From Malurus cyaneus samueli (lineage: Eukaryota > Chordata > Aves > Passeriformes > Maluridae), in contig CM019217.1 of the NCBI GenBank assembly GCA_009741485.1, forward strand, positions 31,472,061 to 31,536,060: a stretch of DNA of 64,000 nucleotides, written 5' to 3'. Positions within the stretch are counted from its first letter, which is position 1. Each line of letters opens with the position of its first letter. The notes under the pieces were generated by a model. The model was not told the origin of the DNA. It saw only the letters and a program-made list of their open reading frames with translations, and did no database searches. Of this stretch, positions 37,462-51,360 are shown in pieces. Position numbers and translations under genes: made by a program.

Positions 37462-40400
37462 TGAGTGAAAAGAAATCTGCTAAAATGCACAGGATATTAA
37501 TTACCCAAAAAAGGAGAAAATTTTGTTGTTGTTATTAAAGGACAGAAATTATATTTCTGCAGTTCATGGTAAAAATCACAATTGCAATCGTAACTAATTA
37601 CATGAATGGTTGTTCAACAGCTGTTTTACTGTAGAGATATGCTAGAATTCAAGCATGAGAAGATGCATTTCACGTGAACCTGGCTGCTCTTGTGCTTCAC
37701 CTGTCGAGGGACTTTCCAAAATGCAAAGAGCACAAGGGAAATGAATCAAGTTTCTCCCCATTGTTCTATGAAAAATATGTCCATTTCTCTGCCCATCTCT
37801 CTGTGCTGTCAAAGGCTTCTGAAGGGCTGCACAGCACTCTGGGTTATTTATCAACCACTCCTCCCAGCTTTGTGTTCACCCAATTTTCTGAGGAGGCATC
37901 TGCCCTTTTATCCAAATCACTGATGGTTAAGCTAAACAATACTTGGTTTGTTCCTTTGATACTTGCCCTGCTTTTTACATCTTCTGACTTTTATACGTCT
38001 ACTGAAAATCTCGTATAACTAAGTACTTTCTTATGCTGGAAGAATCAGGTTGGATGTGTTTGTTCATTTGTTTGACTTAGTAGTTTGGCATAGGTTTTTA
38101 ATTCCTTGCAGACTTGCAAGAGATGTTTTCAGGGACTGTCTTGAAAATGAAAACTTTAACTACTGTTCTTCTCTCCCTAAGTCTGAATAAGAGTATTTGT
38201 TACTTTTTTCCTCACTCTGCTTGCTGCTTTTTGTTAGCAAAGGCATGTGTGGATGGGATTTATCTCCCAGAAGAAAAGGGAAATGACTCTCCCTCAGAAG
38301 CAGCTGAGCAGGGTCAATAAAAGCAAGCACCAGCCAACAGGAAGATCAGGCACAGGAAGGCATCAAGAAGAGAGCTTGCAGCTACAGCAGGAACTGAGAT
38401 GCCTGAGAACATAAAACCAGGCCTAAGAAATGAGAAGAGAGCCACAGGAGACCATCAAAATACTTGAACTGATGGAAATCAATCCTGATGCCTTCAAAAA
38501 ACAAAAAAAGGCAGGGAGAAACTGGTTTGGTTTTATTGTTCTCTGTCTTACATGGTTTTCTTCATTGTGCTCTCTGTAAGAAGGTTGATTGATCTGTTTT
38601 AAAGCTCTGACCAGGTCAATGTCTTTCCACACCAAATTTACAGGAAGCAAGCTCGTTGATAAAATGTATCTTAAAATACTCTAAAGAACTGGCACTATTC
38701 TATTGCAGATATTGGAATTTATATCCACATGGACTTCCCTAAAAGAGGAATTGAAGCCTGTCAGGAATAGAATAGAATGCCAGGAAATCCTACCTGTAGC
38801 CTATCAATGGTTTCAATTGACACACACAATTTCAGGAAAATATTTAGAAGATTTTTTACCTGTTACTAAAATAATTTACTTCTGATTCATGGGCTGACCA
38901 GTTTTAAACAAAGCAAATGAAGGCTGGTAGTCTCGAGTGAAGAATTTTCAGATCTTTAGGGGAAGCCCCACTGCATTGGTATAAAAAATAATGTGCTAAA
39001 ACTGATATTTTTGTGCTCGTACATGGAAATAGCTAAAGTGGTTCTCAGGGAGCTAAAGCTATCTTTCAAAAATGTTGAAGAAATCTTTTCATCCACAAAG
39101 CCAAATACAAATCTTTCTAAAACTAAAGGAAGAAAATCTAGGAGGTTTTAGACAAGACATGAAAGACACTCTTCATGCCACTCCTCCCTCTTTTTTTAGC
39201 ATTCAGTCAGCTGTTGAACATTTCAGAAGGATATTGTTTAAAAAATGAGATGATTATTCCCCAATAGAACAAAGTAAAGAAATGCAATGCTCCTGTTCAG
39301 TGCTGTCTGAAGCTGAGGCATCCTTACTACTCGTTCTTCTTCATGATGAATTTCATGTCAGGTTTTGTAACACAATGTAAATACATGGCATCTTTGACAT
39401 TCACTGATTGTACAGAACCTCTTCATTTTGGCATCCTTTCAAGACAGAAATACTTTTTATTAATATTCATTGAGATGGTTATCCCACCTTTCTTTGGGTG
39501 CCTTATTTTTAGTTTCATAAGTAGTAGTCTTGACATCTGGTTTGCTAAATTTTGTTAAATAATGAAGTGTGTTGGCACACAAAAAGCTTGTGCCTAAAAA
39601 AAGATGAAGAACTGAGCAGTAAGGTTCAGAGGGAGAACTGGAAATGTTTTTACTGAATATTTAAAAGGATACTATCTTTAGCTGTCTGTATATAGCTTTT
39701 CAGCTTGCTTAAAAGCTTTTTTCTTTTTTTTTTGTTGTAATATTCTCACTAACATTTAAACAAAGACAGGAAGGAGTATAAGAGAAAAAAATAGGCATTA
39801 AAAAAGGAAAGGAGCACCACAGCCAAGATATTATATATATAACATTATGAGATTAAGATTATAATGGTGGTATAGTTTTCCAGATTTATTTTATTTTCAC
39901 ACAGTGAAAGGGTTCACATTTTTTACACTGGAGCTATTGACCTTAATTTTACAAATTGTGTTTGGTTTCTCATAGTGTGCAGTTAGGATATTTCTGAGTC
40001 ATAACAAAAAATCAATGGGTACAAATAATTCAGATGAACTATCATAATACAGCTTTTAAATGCTACCACACTGAAATTACTATAATACAAAATCCAATAT
40101 TTTTGACAGCAAGTATAAGTTTCAGCAATTTCCTTTCCTTGTACTGGACAGTCTTGTACTACACATTAAGTAAGAACATTGAGTGATAAGTTCTGAAGAC
40201 ATAGGTAGGTACCGAAAGCCAACATCATTTATATATTTCTTTCCTATTGACAAGTCCCATTGTCTCATAGTTTTTGACTCCATTCACTGATAAACTAGCA
40301 GTTTAGTCTTAAGCAGTTAAAAAGTGAATGATTTCTGAGAAATTCTGCCCCATTCTTCATGGAAGTAAAACCCAGAGAACAGGCAAACAACTAAAGCAAG

Positions 40401-43400
40401 TTATAGTTTCAATAATTTTATTCAATATAATTATATTCAATAATACAATGATGAGATCTATTCAATACAGTGACCCACTTATTTGCTCACTTGCACTACT
40501 TCAACTTGTCTGTGGAGTTAGCTGAATCATTATTTTAACCACTTTTTTCTTTTCAAAAGCCTACTTCTAAGGATTCAAAGGTTTGGCGAATTCATCTGTA
40601 TGCTGAATTATACGTCTTAATCTAAGGGAGCTCTCAATAAAGAACTTCATTTAATACTGTTAAGATAAAAGGCACAAATCCAAACCCCATTTTATTTCTA
40701 ATAAGCATTAAATGTAAAAGTCATGTATTTTCTAATTAAATAATCAAGAGGATACTGAAAATTCTGGAGTTCTATGTCAGTAGTTGCTAAAGAGAAGAAA
40801 AATCCTTCAAGTTGACCTCACTTATGTAAGGTACTGTGTGAAAATACCCAAAATCTTCTATGATGTCAATGGGCAATCATACCTCACTATTTGTCTAACT
40901 AATTTTCTCTGAAATAATTACTGCTTGAAAATTTTATTCTATGCTCTGTGAAAAATCCCATTATACAGGGAAAAAAGGAAACAAAAATAATAAATAGGCA
41001 AAAAGTGGATTCTCCTTGTCCTGACTTCTAGAAACCTGGTCAATCCAGTGCCAACTTCTGTGAAAGTTCTATCACACAGACCGATAGCAAAAAATAGGTA
41101 ATTCAATTAAAATTTTAGTGGAGATGTATTAATTAACTGCAAGAATATTAGTATATCCTTTTGCAGAATAACTAGGTGGTGTACATAAGTCCTTCTTACA
41201 TCATTGTATACTGTAAAGATACTGGCATGAATTTAGGACAGCTTAGTCTTTTTGCCTGCAGTGAGGCAAATGTCTAATTTAGGCAGTCTAGAAGAAATAC
41301 TGAAAAAGAAGTCACATCTTTATTTGTTTGAAGAGCTAAAGGAATAATAACTTTAGACTATTTTTTAAAGTTCTGTAGAATCTTTATAGACAGCTTGTCT
41401 CTGTTGTTTTGTCTATTCTGACAGTTGGTTTTGTAATGAAGAAACTAATTTGTGCAAAGATAAGAATCCTGTGGAGCCTTAAAATAAATGAGAATATTTT
41501 TATGGCCAGTCAAATGTCACAAGTGTTAAACTTTATCTTAAATTCTCTATAGACTGTTGCTACTAGCAATGAGGATAACATTAGAAAGCTGAGAATTTTA
41601 TTTGTCCTCATCTATTTTCGTTCTATTAGAGGACTAAAAGTTAGATCTTCAGGTTAAAAAAAAAAAAAAAAAGAAGGGGGGGTGGGTCTATTTAGATGCA
41701 GATAAAGTATTTATTTCCTGCAGTCTTTTTGATACAAGTTAAAATACAGATTTTACTAAAGGTAATGCAATGTCTTCATTCTTTCTCCTCTCATACAAAA
41801 TTTCAACTGCAGGTTCAATCAGGAACATATTTTAAAATACACACCTAATTTAAGCAAACAAACATTTCTGAGTCAATTATATTGCACGGGAGCTAAAAAA
41901 TTATGATTAATAAATCAGGGCAATAATGAATAAACTATAAACTACCTTCTTCCTTAATTTCTTTTATATAAATATATATCCTATATCTAAATTCCTTTTG
42001 TTTTGAATAATACAAGAGGCAAAAATATACTGCTCTAAGCTTTTGAAAGATTTAAATTGCCAGGGCTATAATTTTAATTGCTTGCTGCAACAATCCAGAG
42101 TATCTCCTCTAAGAAAGTTGAAACCTAAATTCTTGTATTGTCATATTTTGAATTTGCCTGACATTCAGCGTAACCAGTTCAAGTTTAATTTGCATTTCTT
42201 ACCATTTTTTTCCCCACTGTGTATGGTGCAGAACCCTGCAGTTGGTGTGGGTTCCCATCAAATTACAAAAGCACATGTTAAGTAAAGGATTATCCTGGCA
42301 GGCTGTAGGCATCCACAAACAAAGGAGGATAGAATTGATGCCTTGTTGTTGGACTGGAAGAGCATATTTTGGACCAATAGCTGGAGCAAATTTCACAAGG
42401 TTTTTAAATCTTTTTACAGGGGAAGGAAACTACACATCCTGGGGTCTTCACTCTCTCATAATCCAGAGTTGTTTGATAGATGTCTTAGCACTATTATTCT
42501 AAGAGAAAGAACTAGGAAGACTATTTTATGAACTCATTTTACTACCTTTGCTGTCTACTGAGGGCTCTTTAGTTAACTATGCTGTTGCCTAAATGACCAC
42601 CTATTCAGTTATTAGTCATAACAGAAAGAAAATGGATTATTTCATCCTCCTGAGAGTTTTTATACTTCTTTTTCATCCCATGAATAATTCTATGGACAAA
42701 TTCAGCCACAAAATCCTGTTACATAAAAGTGTGACTTTCAAAGAGATTCAGAAAAGTGGTTTTGTGTTTGCAATGTTTTATACAGTATAGAAGCCTTTCC
42801 TGTCAGCCTCTCCTGTCAGTTTTGTGGTATCACCTTCACTCTTCTGTTTTCTCCTACTTGTTTTCTCAAAATACATATTAGAATTTGGAAGGGAATAGAC
42901 TGCATCTTCACATTTTCTAGCATCAATTCTGACAGATCTGGGAGATTTTTTTACAGAGACAAAACATAATTATATTTCATAAGCATCCATCTCTGCCTTT
43001 TCCTACTTTCAAACTGTACTATTAGTTTTATTTATGTGAGTTCTGATATTACTGTGAACAGTATCATTTTTGTCTTTCCATTTATTTCCAGTCTCTAGTG
43101 CAAATACAGTTGAAGGGGGGAAAAGTGCTCTTACATTTATTCTACCATGATGCAGTTCAGTAGCGTGATCCTCTGACATCAGCAGTATTGTCATTCTAAT
43201 CGGTTTCATACAGCTTGCTGAACCTCAGTGTTCTGTAACATCTAGGCAATACCATGTTGGAGAACAGGCTGTCCACAGGATTTTTTTCCTCCCAAATGAA
43301 TCATAGAAATTAGAGATAGAAAAGATCAAGTCAGAAGTGGTAATATAATTCCCTTCTGTAAAAGCGGATAAGTTATTCAGGCAAATCTATTTGATCTCTG

Positions 43401-46400
43401 AAATATTGTCATCGTGGCAGAAGAAGCTGATGTTCAAAGGGGATAGATGTTCTGACCTTGAAAACATGCCCACCCAGTGAACTGTAGAAAGAACGGGCCA
43501 GGCAGATACCAGAGCCAAAACCAGGGTCACAGAACTTGAGACATCCACCACTATACCTGCCTGCCCTGGTTTCTAACTTTCACCTGCGACAGCAGGATTT
43601 GTTGATTCACTTCAATGTCATTACAGTCTTGATATCTTATATTATGTCTTAGTTCACTCTTGGCTGGGTGACAAGAGTCACTTTTATCTTTTATTTCTGT
43701 GTTTTAAAACTATAAAACTCCATGACAGTGCCAGTTTAATACAATCTTTTTTACCAAGGTAAATATGTATTAGCTGCAATAAAATTTTAGATATTTTTGT
43801 AAAAGTACAGGCAACTTGTTCAATTTGCTGCTGCTTCTAAAGCAAAATGTCTTGGACATGAGCCTACTATGTAGAATCTCAAAGCAAAATATTTCATGCC
43901 ACTGCATAATGTAACAGAAAGATGAGCATATCCTGAGGTGCACTGTAGCTCTGAGAGTTATTAAAGTACTTTTTAAAATGGAATTTCTTAAAAGTTGTTA
44001 AAAAATATCCAGACCTTGACCACTTTTAGATTTTTTTTCAAGTTCAGGTTCACAAAAGATCTTCATTCAATATCAACTCCTGTTTAGTCCTGTGTTAGCT
44101 GCCTAAATGGGCAGTGGTAGTCTACACCTTGTCCTTAGTTTTGCTTTCCTCAAGTGCTTTCTATTTCATGTCACGTAAATCCATCCAGTGTATAGTGCTA
44201 CCCTTCTTGGCATACTCAGAAATACCTGGGTCTTATCAGTATTGAGATATTCAATACCCCATGCACCTCCTAAATCTGCTGCATAGTACAAACTAAGTAT
44301 GCCTCTCATGTGAGAGGTCCAATATAAGAGATATTTTCAAAGCAGCCCTGGCATGTCATACAAAACTGCCAGAGGCAAGGAACATCCCTAAGTCTGTAGC
44401 ACTCATCCAGCATATGGATTCAATTCCCTTTTGTGCCTGACAGTAAACTCACATCACTTTCCTCTCATGACTGAACCACCAAAAATAGCACCAACAAATA
44501 TTTTTAGACTGCAAGAAGGAGAGCAGTAACTTTCTCATTCACATGTGTACCATGGGACTGCAGAAAAAGGTAGTAGGTGGTAAAACCGTGGAAAACTGTA
44601 TGTTGTTTGGCATATTTGTAAAATTACTTAATCTCATCTGCATACTCTTTGGGTCCAGTCAGCTTGAACCTGTTACCCAGCCATTCCTTTGTTCTGAGTA
44701 CTACATGATTTGTCACTGCCATTTTCTGCCAATTACTCTTTCATGCATCTGATTTTCTTGGCCAGAAGATGGCATAGGCATTTCAAATTTAATTGTTGCT
44801 GCAGCTTCACTGGGAGATTCTGTGTGATAATTAATCTAAATACAGTATAGCATTTTCCTTTCTGAATGCATCAGTAATCTTTCATTTATGCTGTGCTGGT
44901 TATGTAAATTTTTCTTCAACTTTCAGCAGAGTGAAACAAAGCATTGCAATATGGATTATTCTGATATCTCTAACAAATCTGTTCCTAAATGTCTCTCAAA
45001 TATACTGCAGCTGTCCAGACCTGTAAGATTCAGGACCCTGAATTTCTATTAATTGCACTTAAGTGTTGAGGTTAATTAGGCCATTTAAGTAACTGAACTT
45101 ATCTGACACAAAGTATTTCTGCTTTAGTAAGATTGTAAATGAGTTTAAACCTCAAATATTTAATACTCTCCTCAGTGCTAACAAGTTATCTGCCTATTAT
45201 TATTACTTCTATAGGCAGTGGCAATATCTTTAATTGCCCTGTTGGTTTCATCAGTGTCCCAATTAGACTATAGGAGGTCTGAAATTCCATTCTATGATGT
45301 GATAGAAGTGTACATTTGAATGAGGTTTTATGAAAATAACAAAGTAATATAAGGTCTATTTTAGCTTAAAAGGAAAGAGAACGCTTTTCTTACATACGCT
45401 AAAAGCTAAAATGTTGTCTGTGGACTTTAAACCATTCACATTTCCCTGCATCACCACCTGCACCATAAGGGTTAATTTGCTAATGCGAAGCAAAACTCAC
45501 AGGCCCATCATGCTATTCAAATTTAATGTGCACGTGGACTTCTTGATTCAGGACAGGTTTATAAATAGTGCCTTTAGTTTAAAAATAGACTTTTCAGATC
45601 TAGGGAAGTTGATATTATGATCTGTAAAGTGAATGAAGCTCCCAGGAGTAACTGGAGCTTATGTAATATTTATTCCTACATTTTTGCTCAGCTGTTTTGT
45701 GCCATTTTGATGCTGAGCTGCAAGGACTGTTAGTTTCTTAGACATTTCAAATCTTTCTTCAGTGAAGCTGCGACTGCACAGTTGTTTGTCTAGGTAACCT
45801 GACTTGACTTTGGGATTTTGCCTAAAAAACCATGGTCATTGTCCCCACTTGCAGCTATCTTAACTTAGCAATTTTTATTGTGCGTGATCTCTGTAGAAAC
45901 CCAAACTGTGCTGCCAAGCATAGCAGCTTCCAAAGGTAATGCCAGAAAATTTATGGACTGATCTTTCCCTTGAAACATTCTGACTGGTTCATGTTCCAGG
46001 TAGAAGAAACACTGAGGAGAGCTAAGATCTCACTCTGGATAGAAGAAGATTTTATTAAATTTGTATTAAGTACTCAAAAACCAGCTTTCACTCCTTGATT
46101 ATGTAGTTGTTCATGATGTTTTACAAGTGAAATATTGGTGCCAAAGGAAAAACATTGAGGACAAAAATGTTCATGGAATGAGAAACAAATCTGTCCTCAA
46201 TATTTGTCATTAAGACACCATTTTGTGCACCAATACAAACATTATCAAATAAGCAGAGGCCTGACAATATGCCTTTCTAAGGAAGAAGTTCATCTCTCTG
46301 ATGCTACACCCAGTTATGAGGTACCATATTTAAAGTTTCTGATGCTGCAGTTGTTCACCAGGTGAGCACCCAATCATAGTCTTGTTTTCAGCTAGAAGCA

Positions 46401-48788
46401 TAAGCGCCCAATTAACATCATGAGCAAAGGCTAGATAATTCAGAAAGATTTCATGTCAAAAAATCTATAAGATATCCTGGAAGAAAATCACTAGAAGTAT
46501 TAGAATTATCAGAAACCAGTGCCTTAAAATTCAAATAAAATTTTTTGTGCCATTAAATGTATAAAAATTGTGTACATAACAATCGTGGCAGCATGATGTT
46601 TAAGCACAGATGAATGTCTACAAAACATGATCAAAATTTATAGGAAAACATCCTGTTAATTAAGGCTAGTTATGAAACAATTGGGAATGACCATTAACAT
46701 ATCTGGCATTATCTTACAAGTTATGAAGAAACAGTAGATATGAATGACATGAACCTGTTCATTAGAAACTAAGCTTGATCTTGTAAAAATTAGCAATGTT
46801 GGACCAGTTACACTATCCTTTTTCCTTAACGATATACTTAGCAAGTAAGCATTAGAAGTCTGAGTCAGTGTCCACTGAAACAAAATCCTTGTATGTAACT
46901 CCAGTGACTGCTGCATGTATTGTTTAGTCTTACCTAAAAGATAAAGCAACTCCAGTTAACATAAAGACTAAACCTTTCTTACCTAAAATCGTTGTAACCT
47001 GAAGCACTAATGGAAACCTGATGGTCTGTGTTTCAAAATGTAGCTACATGATGAAAACATGATGGCTTGTGGGAAACGTATCTTGCAAGGAGCCAAAGCA
47101 TTATTTGTACAGGAAAAGCTTTGAAATAGTTGAACAGATTAGTGACTTGACAACCAGTATTAAAAAGTACAGAAATATCTTGTGAGAAAAAGGAGCAGAA
47201 AGAATGTAGCATTGCTGATGTTGCCAGCAATATGAGATCTCTAAAATTCACGCAGATTTTCTGAGTACCAAATATTCTATCTGGGTCCCCCTAAAGCTTT
47301 AAAACATTTTTATTTTGTTTCATATATACATAAGTACTTCACAGTCTAAGCACTCAAGGAAAGACCACATCTCCCTCAGTTCTCCTAAAATTGCCAGAAG
47401 AATTAGTAATTTTTGACCTGCTGACAAATGTTCAGCCCTGCAGTCTAAGCCTATGGCAGGCATTCAGCTCCACCTAGTCTATGTAAATTTAATCTTTCTC
47501 CATTCATATTCTGCACATATTTAAGTTGCTAGAAATTTCTGGAAACTTTCTAATTACCATTCAGGACATTCTTAGTACTAAATCTAGGGAATGACAACCC
47601 ACACAGTTATCTGTATGTTCTACATATACAGGTTGCAACTGATACAACTACATGATGTAGTTCTTATTGAGGCTCTTATATTAATTTTGGCATTTTGGCA
47701 GTCCCATAAGAATTTTGTCTTATCATCTGTCAGATTCAAAATTTTTATACTCAGTTTATGTTGTGTTGTTCTCTTGGAAAAGTCAAATTGTCTAGGAAAA
47801 TGTTTGTTTTCTGTTGCTTTAATGCAGCTTTATATTCAGCAAGTAGGGCTGATATTGCTCTGCTGAGCAGAAAGGCATCTTTTTCAGTAAGGGTGGTGAA
47901 AATATTTAAGGAAACATTGCTTTAGACAGCATCTAAAAACATAACCTGCTCAAGGTGGTTGCCAGTAGATTACCTTTCTTCCCACATACATCCATTGCAC
48001 AATGTTTGCTTAAATTTATTAAAGCTTATTTGGCTTATGTCAAAGTCAAGAAATTCAACCTCTGCCTTCTCAGTTCAGCCAACTGGTGTTAATGCATAAG
48101 AATATATTCTTTAGGTACACAAATCACATTTTTTCACAGTAACGTGATCTTACTCTTTAAAGAGAATGAATACCTCTGTGAGGAAGAGTTATTCAAGATT
48201 TTGATTTTGTGGCCTTTTTAAAGGGTTCAGTATAAAGCTTCAGGCTTCATTTATAGCATTCTGTTCAAACCTAACTTGGAAGATAAGAATTAACCCTTTC
48301 CTATATATATATTTTTATGTTACTCACCTCTAAAATACCAAGTATTCTACAAACATAAGAGTATGTTTTTGCAATATGCTGTTAAAATATGAGAATTGTA
48401 TAAATTAGCAATAATTTGCAGTGCTTGTGGTACCTAAAGCTAGGTTCATGTTTTTAAATTGTTTATTATGTAACATATGAAAGTTCAACATCCTTTCAGA
48501 TCCAACTTCAGGGTCTAAACAATGAACCTCAATATATAATATAAACATACAAAAGCCAAAAATTTTTTTACTTGAATTTTCTAATCTGTTTTAGCAAAAA
48601 AATTTCCATGCTTATAAGGAAAATGTATCTGAACTAAAGTTTTAAGATAACCCTCCCTTAAAGGCAAATTAAAAGTCCTCTCTGCAAACAGGTATGTGGT
48701 TTCCAAGCAGTTTCCAACCTCAATGGTTTATTCACTCAGCTGGCATGCTAACCATGAGCTGGCAGCTTGGGGCTTGGTTTTAATCCAT
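37462..48788. other. Intronic sequence without a recognisable gene
   Basis: This is AT-rich DNA. A moderately GC-richer part at about 37640-38480 carries several overlapping open frames, none of which I recognise. An A(17) tract with a G-rich flank lies at 41656-41672. Isolated CACGTG motifs occur at 37671-37676 and 45531-45536. No RNA gene or mobile element could be supported. Confidence 0.65.
41656..41672 (+). repeat. Homopolymer A(17)
   Basis: Seventeen A are followed by GAAGGGGGGGTGGG. It is a simple purine tract. Confidence 0.9.
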
Positions 48789-48949
48789 GATTTAATTTTT
48801 TTTTTTTTGTTTGTTGTTGTTTTGTTTGTTTGTTTTGTTTTGTTTTTTTTGTTGTTGTTGTTGGTTTTTTTTTGTTTGCTTGTTTTGGGGTTGTTTGTTT
48901 TGTTTTGGTTTTTGTTGTTTCTTGTGTTTTTGTTTTTTTTTTTTTTTTT
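48789..48949 (+). repeat. T/G-rich low-complexity tract (TTTG/TTG)n ending in T(17)
   Basis: About 160 bases consist almost entirely of T and G in irregular TTG, TTTG and TTTTG units, ending in 17 T at 48933-48949. Long open frames on both strands here are compositional: one strand reads Phe/Val/Leu-rich and the other Lys/Thr/Gln-rich. They are not genes. Confidence 0.9.
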
Positions 48950-51328
48950 GAAAGACAGATTACCAGGAAAATCTGCTGGCCTCCTGCTAGCCCCCAGTTT
49001 TCACAGGAAATAGCTTCTCTTCTGAAGTTTATCTCTCTACAGCAGCCAGTTGAGAAAAGCTGGAACAACCGTCATACATGAGTTTATGAAAGCCTGAAAT
49101 TTGGTTGCTTCAGAGGCCAAGTGCCTACTCTTCTTAGACGCATTTGTTTCCAAAGCTAAAACTATTCAGAGAAATGTATACCATCTGTCACCTTTCAACA
49201 CAACACCTTTCTAAAGAGAAAAAACCCTTTTAACTCTGTCCTTTTAATTTGGTTAATGTGGGTAAATAATTACAATATTAGCAATATTAATGGTGAGAGG
49301 CAGCAGAAGTTTAAGTGGATGGCAGAGAAAGAAGTTTGGGATGGGCAGTCTCCAGCTAAGCAGGAAATTAATAAGGAAATATAAATAGAATTCTTTAGAG
49401 TATTACATTTTAATAGGTATCTGGAGTTATATGTTACAGTTTCATAAATTCTGAAATGTTCTGGGCAGGGGAAAAAACCTGCCAATAGCACCTTTTCATT
49501 TACTTTCTGCTTCTTGATTCATCAGATAAACAAAGAGCTCTAAGTTCCATACAGTCTCTTGGTCTTGTATCAGTTGCCACTACATCAAGGGTAAATTCTG
49601 AAAGCAGTGCTTTTTTTTCCTGTGTCATCTTCTGCTTAAAGGAGCTCTGATGTTTGTGCTGAAATGATCTGGAATTCTGCCAAAGGCTTCAGGATAAGCA
49701 TATTTCAGTCTGGCAGTGAATCCACAGTCAAAGACCAAACAACTACAGACACTATGACAAGAAAGTTATTTATAAATCCAGATACAAAATCTATGAAAAC
49801 CAGTGCAGCAATCTTTTAGTTGAGGCCATTTGTTCCAGCTGACATTAGTACAAATATCAAATGTGGTAATTTGTGCATGTATCAAAATTTAAACACAGCA
49901 GTGTAGGTGGCATCTGGAGAAAGATAACTTCTATGTTTTTCTGTCAGTATTTGCAGACTGAACATTTCTAACTGCCCATTTAAAGCCTAAGATTGGTAAG
50001 ACACTGCATTTTAAGATATTTGAAATAATATATTTAAAAAGTAATTTTGAGAATTCTAGCAACTAAAATGCCCTCTTGGTCAATAAATACTTTACCTTTC
50101 TTACTACTATCTTTCCAGTTATTGTCTGTTTGTGTATTGTATGCTCAAAATAAATGCATAAAACAATTCACTAAGCCCAACTTGAATTAATAATGAAACT
50201 GTACAACATCTAAAGCTAATAATATGTTTCATTACAGGTTGCAATAGAAGCGTGCATTTCATCTTCCATTAATAATCTTAGAATTCCAGAGTAGAATCTC
50301 AAACACACAAAGGCCTGTGTATATATGCATTTATATACCTACAAGCATGCATGAATAGATAACATTTATAGCTTTCTGTACTTGCGAACATGAATAACTA
50401 GAGCTTTACATGTAATAGTTATTTTAAAGAAATTAATAAAAGTGACATCAATGTTTCTTGTGAGCTTCTTGTTAGAAATTAGAATGGTTGGAGGCATTCA
50501 GACAGGTTATCATTTAAGCAACTAAAAAAAGAAAATATAATCTATTCCTGAAAGTTGAATTCAAAACATGATGGATTCCATTGTCTTTGAAGAATATCAT
50601 GTCTCTTTGTTAAAAAATGAGTCAGCAGAATGTTTCATTGCTTAATTTTCCAGTTTGGAAGCAGAGAAAAATGGGGCATCAGTATCATCTGGGAACTGTC
50701 TAGGACACTGCCCAGCATCTTTTCTTCTTACTGAAGAGCATGTGCCTCAGTTTAGGAAAGACAACTAAGTCCGTGTTGAACTAGACTCTTAGAAGTTTGT
50801 TTAAGTGCTTGCCAGCAGATTCAAGAAGAGTAACATCAAAGTGGTATTAAAGTCATGGAAGCTTGAAATATAAATGAGAGAAAAGAGATTTTAGTTTCAG
50901 AACTGGAAAAGTTAAGCACTAATGTAATGAAAGAAAAGGAAGTTAAATTAAATAAAGAAGGTAAGTGTGAGTTTGGAAATTTATTAGTAACATTGTTTCA
51001 AGAGAGGCTATTTAAAACCAAAGCAAGACCTAAAGTTATGAATATTTTAATTTGATATGAATTCTAAGTCTTTGTGATTGAAAGAATCCAAGCAAATAAC
51101 ATGGTAAAAATACTAAGTCATGGTAATTAACCTTAAAGGCAGTTTTCTTTCAAAAGGTGCATCTTTAAGTTAAGCTACCTTTTTAGATTAAAAATGAGTG
51201 TCTTATTTCTGATATATAACAATGAATTTTGATCTAGAAAGTAGAAACTAATTACATTTAAAGTGTTCCACTGAGCCTACTCGTTAATATATTGAGAACA
51301 GAAATGACAGAAAAGAGCAAAAGAAAAA
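48950..51328. other. Intronic sequence leading to exon 2, no recognisable gene
   Basis: This is AT-rich DNA with no mobile element, RNA gene or reading frame that I can support. Confidence 0.65.
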
Positions 51329-51360
51329 CTAATACCTGCCTTTTTATATTTATTTTACAG
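51329..51360 (+). other. MTNR1A: Branch point, pyrimidine tract and 3' splice site of exon 2
   Basis: CTAAT at 51329-51333 fits the yUnAy branch consensus, with the branch A at 51332, 28 nt before the end of the intron. It is followed by CCTGCCTTTTTATATTTATT and TTACAG. The spliced frame across this point restores the melatonin-receptor sequence NAG-N, which fixes the exon edge at 51361. Confidence 0.85.

Larger units (their letters stand above)
1668..51360 (+). other. MTNR1A: MTNR1A intron 1, about 49.7 kb, phase 1
   Basis: The intron runs from the donor GTAAGG at 1668 to the acceptor TATTTTACAG ending at 51360. It splits the Gly65 codon after its first base, just after helix 1, as in other melatonin receptor genes. 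Apart from its first ~90 bases it is AT-rich. I see no second gene inside it on either strand: the open frames are short, lack family resemblance and are scattered as expected by chance. Identifiable contents are CR1 fragments, low-complexity tracts and small duplications, listed separately. Confidence 0.92.

Noticed and set aside
38114..38480. Possible LTR or retroviral fragment near a GTCAATAAAAGC motif
   Set aside because: A single AATAAA in a purine-rich block is not enough. No terminal TG...CA pair, primer-binding site or coding remnant was seen.
43300..43560. Possible ancient SINE or MIR-like element
   Set aside because: A few short resemblances only, with no consistent order along a known element.
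48696..49068. Hydrophobic and Lys/Thr-rich frames on both strands, resembling membrane or repeat proteins
   Set aside because: They are produced entirely by the T/G low-complexity tract.
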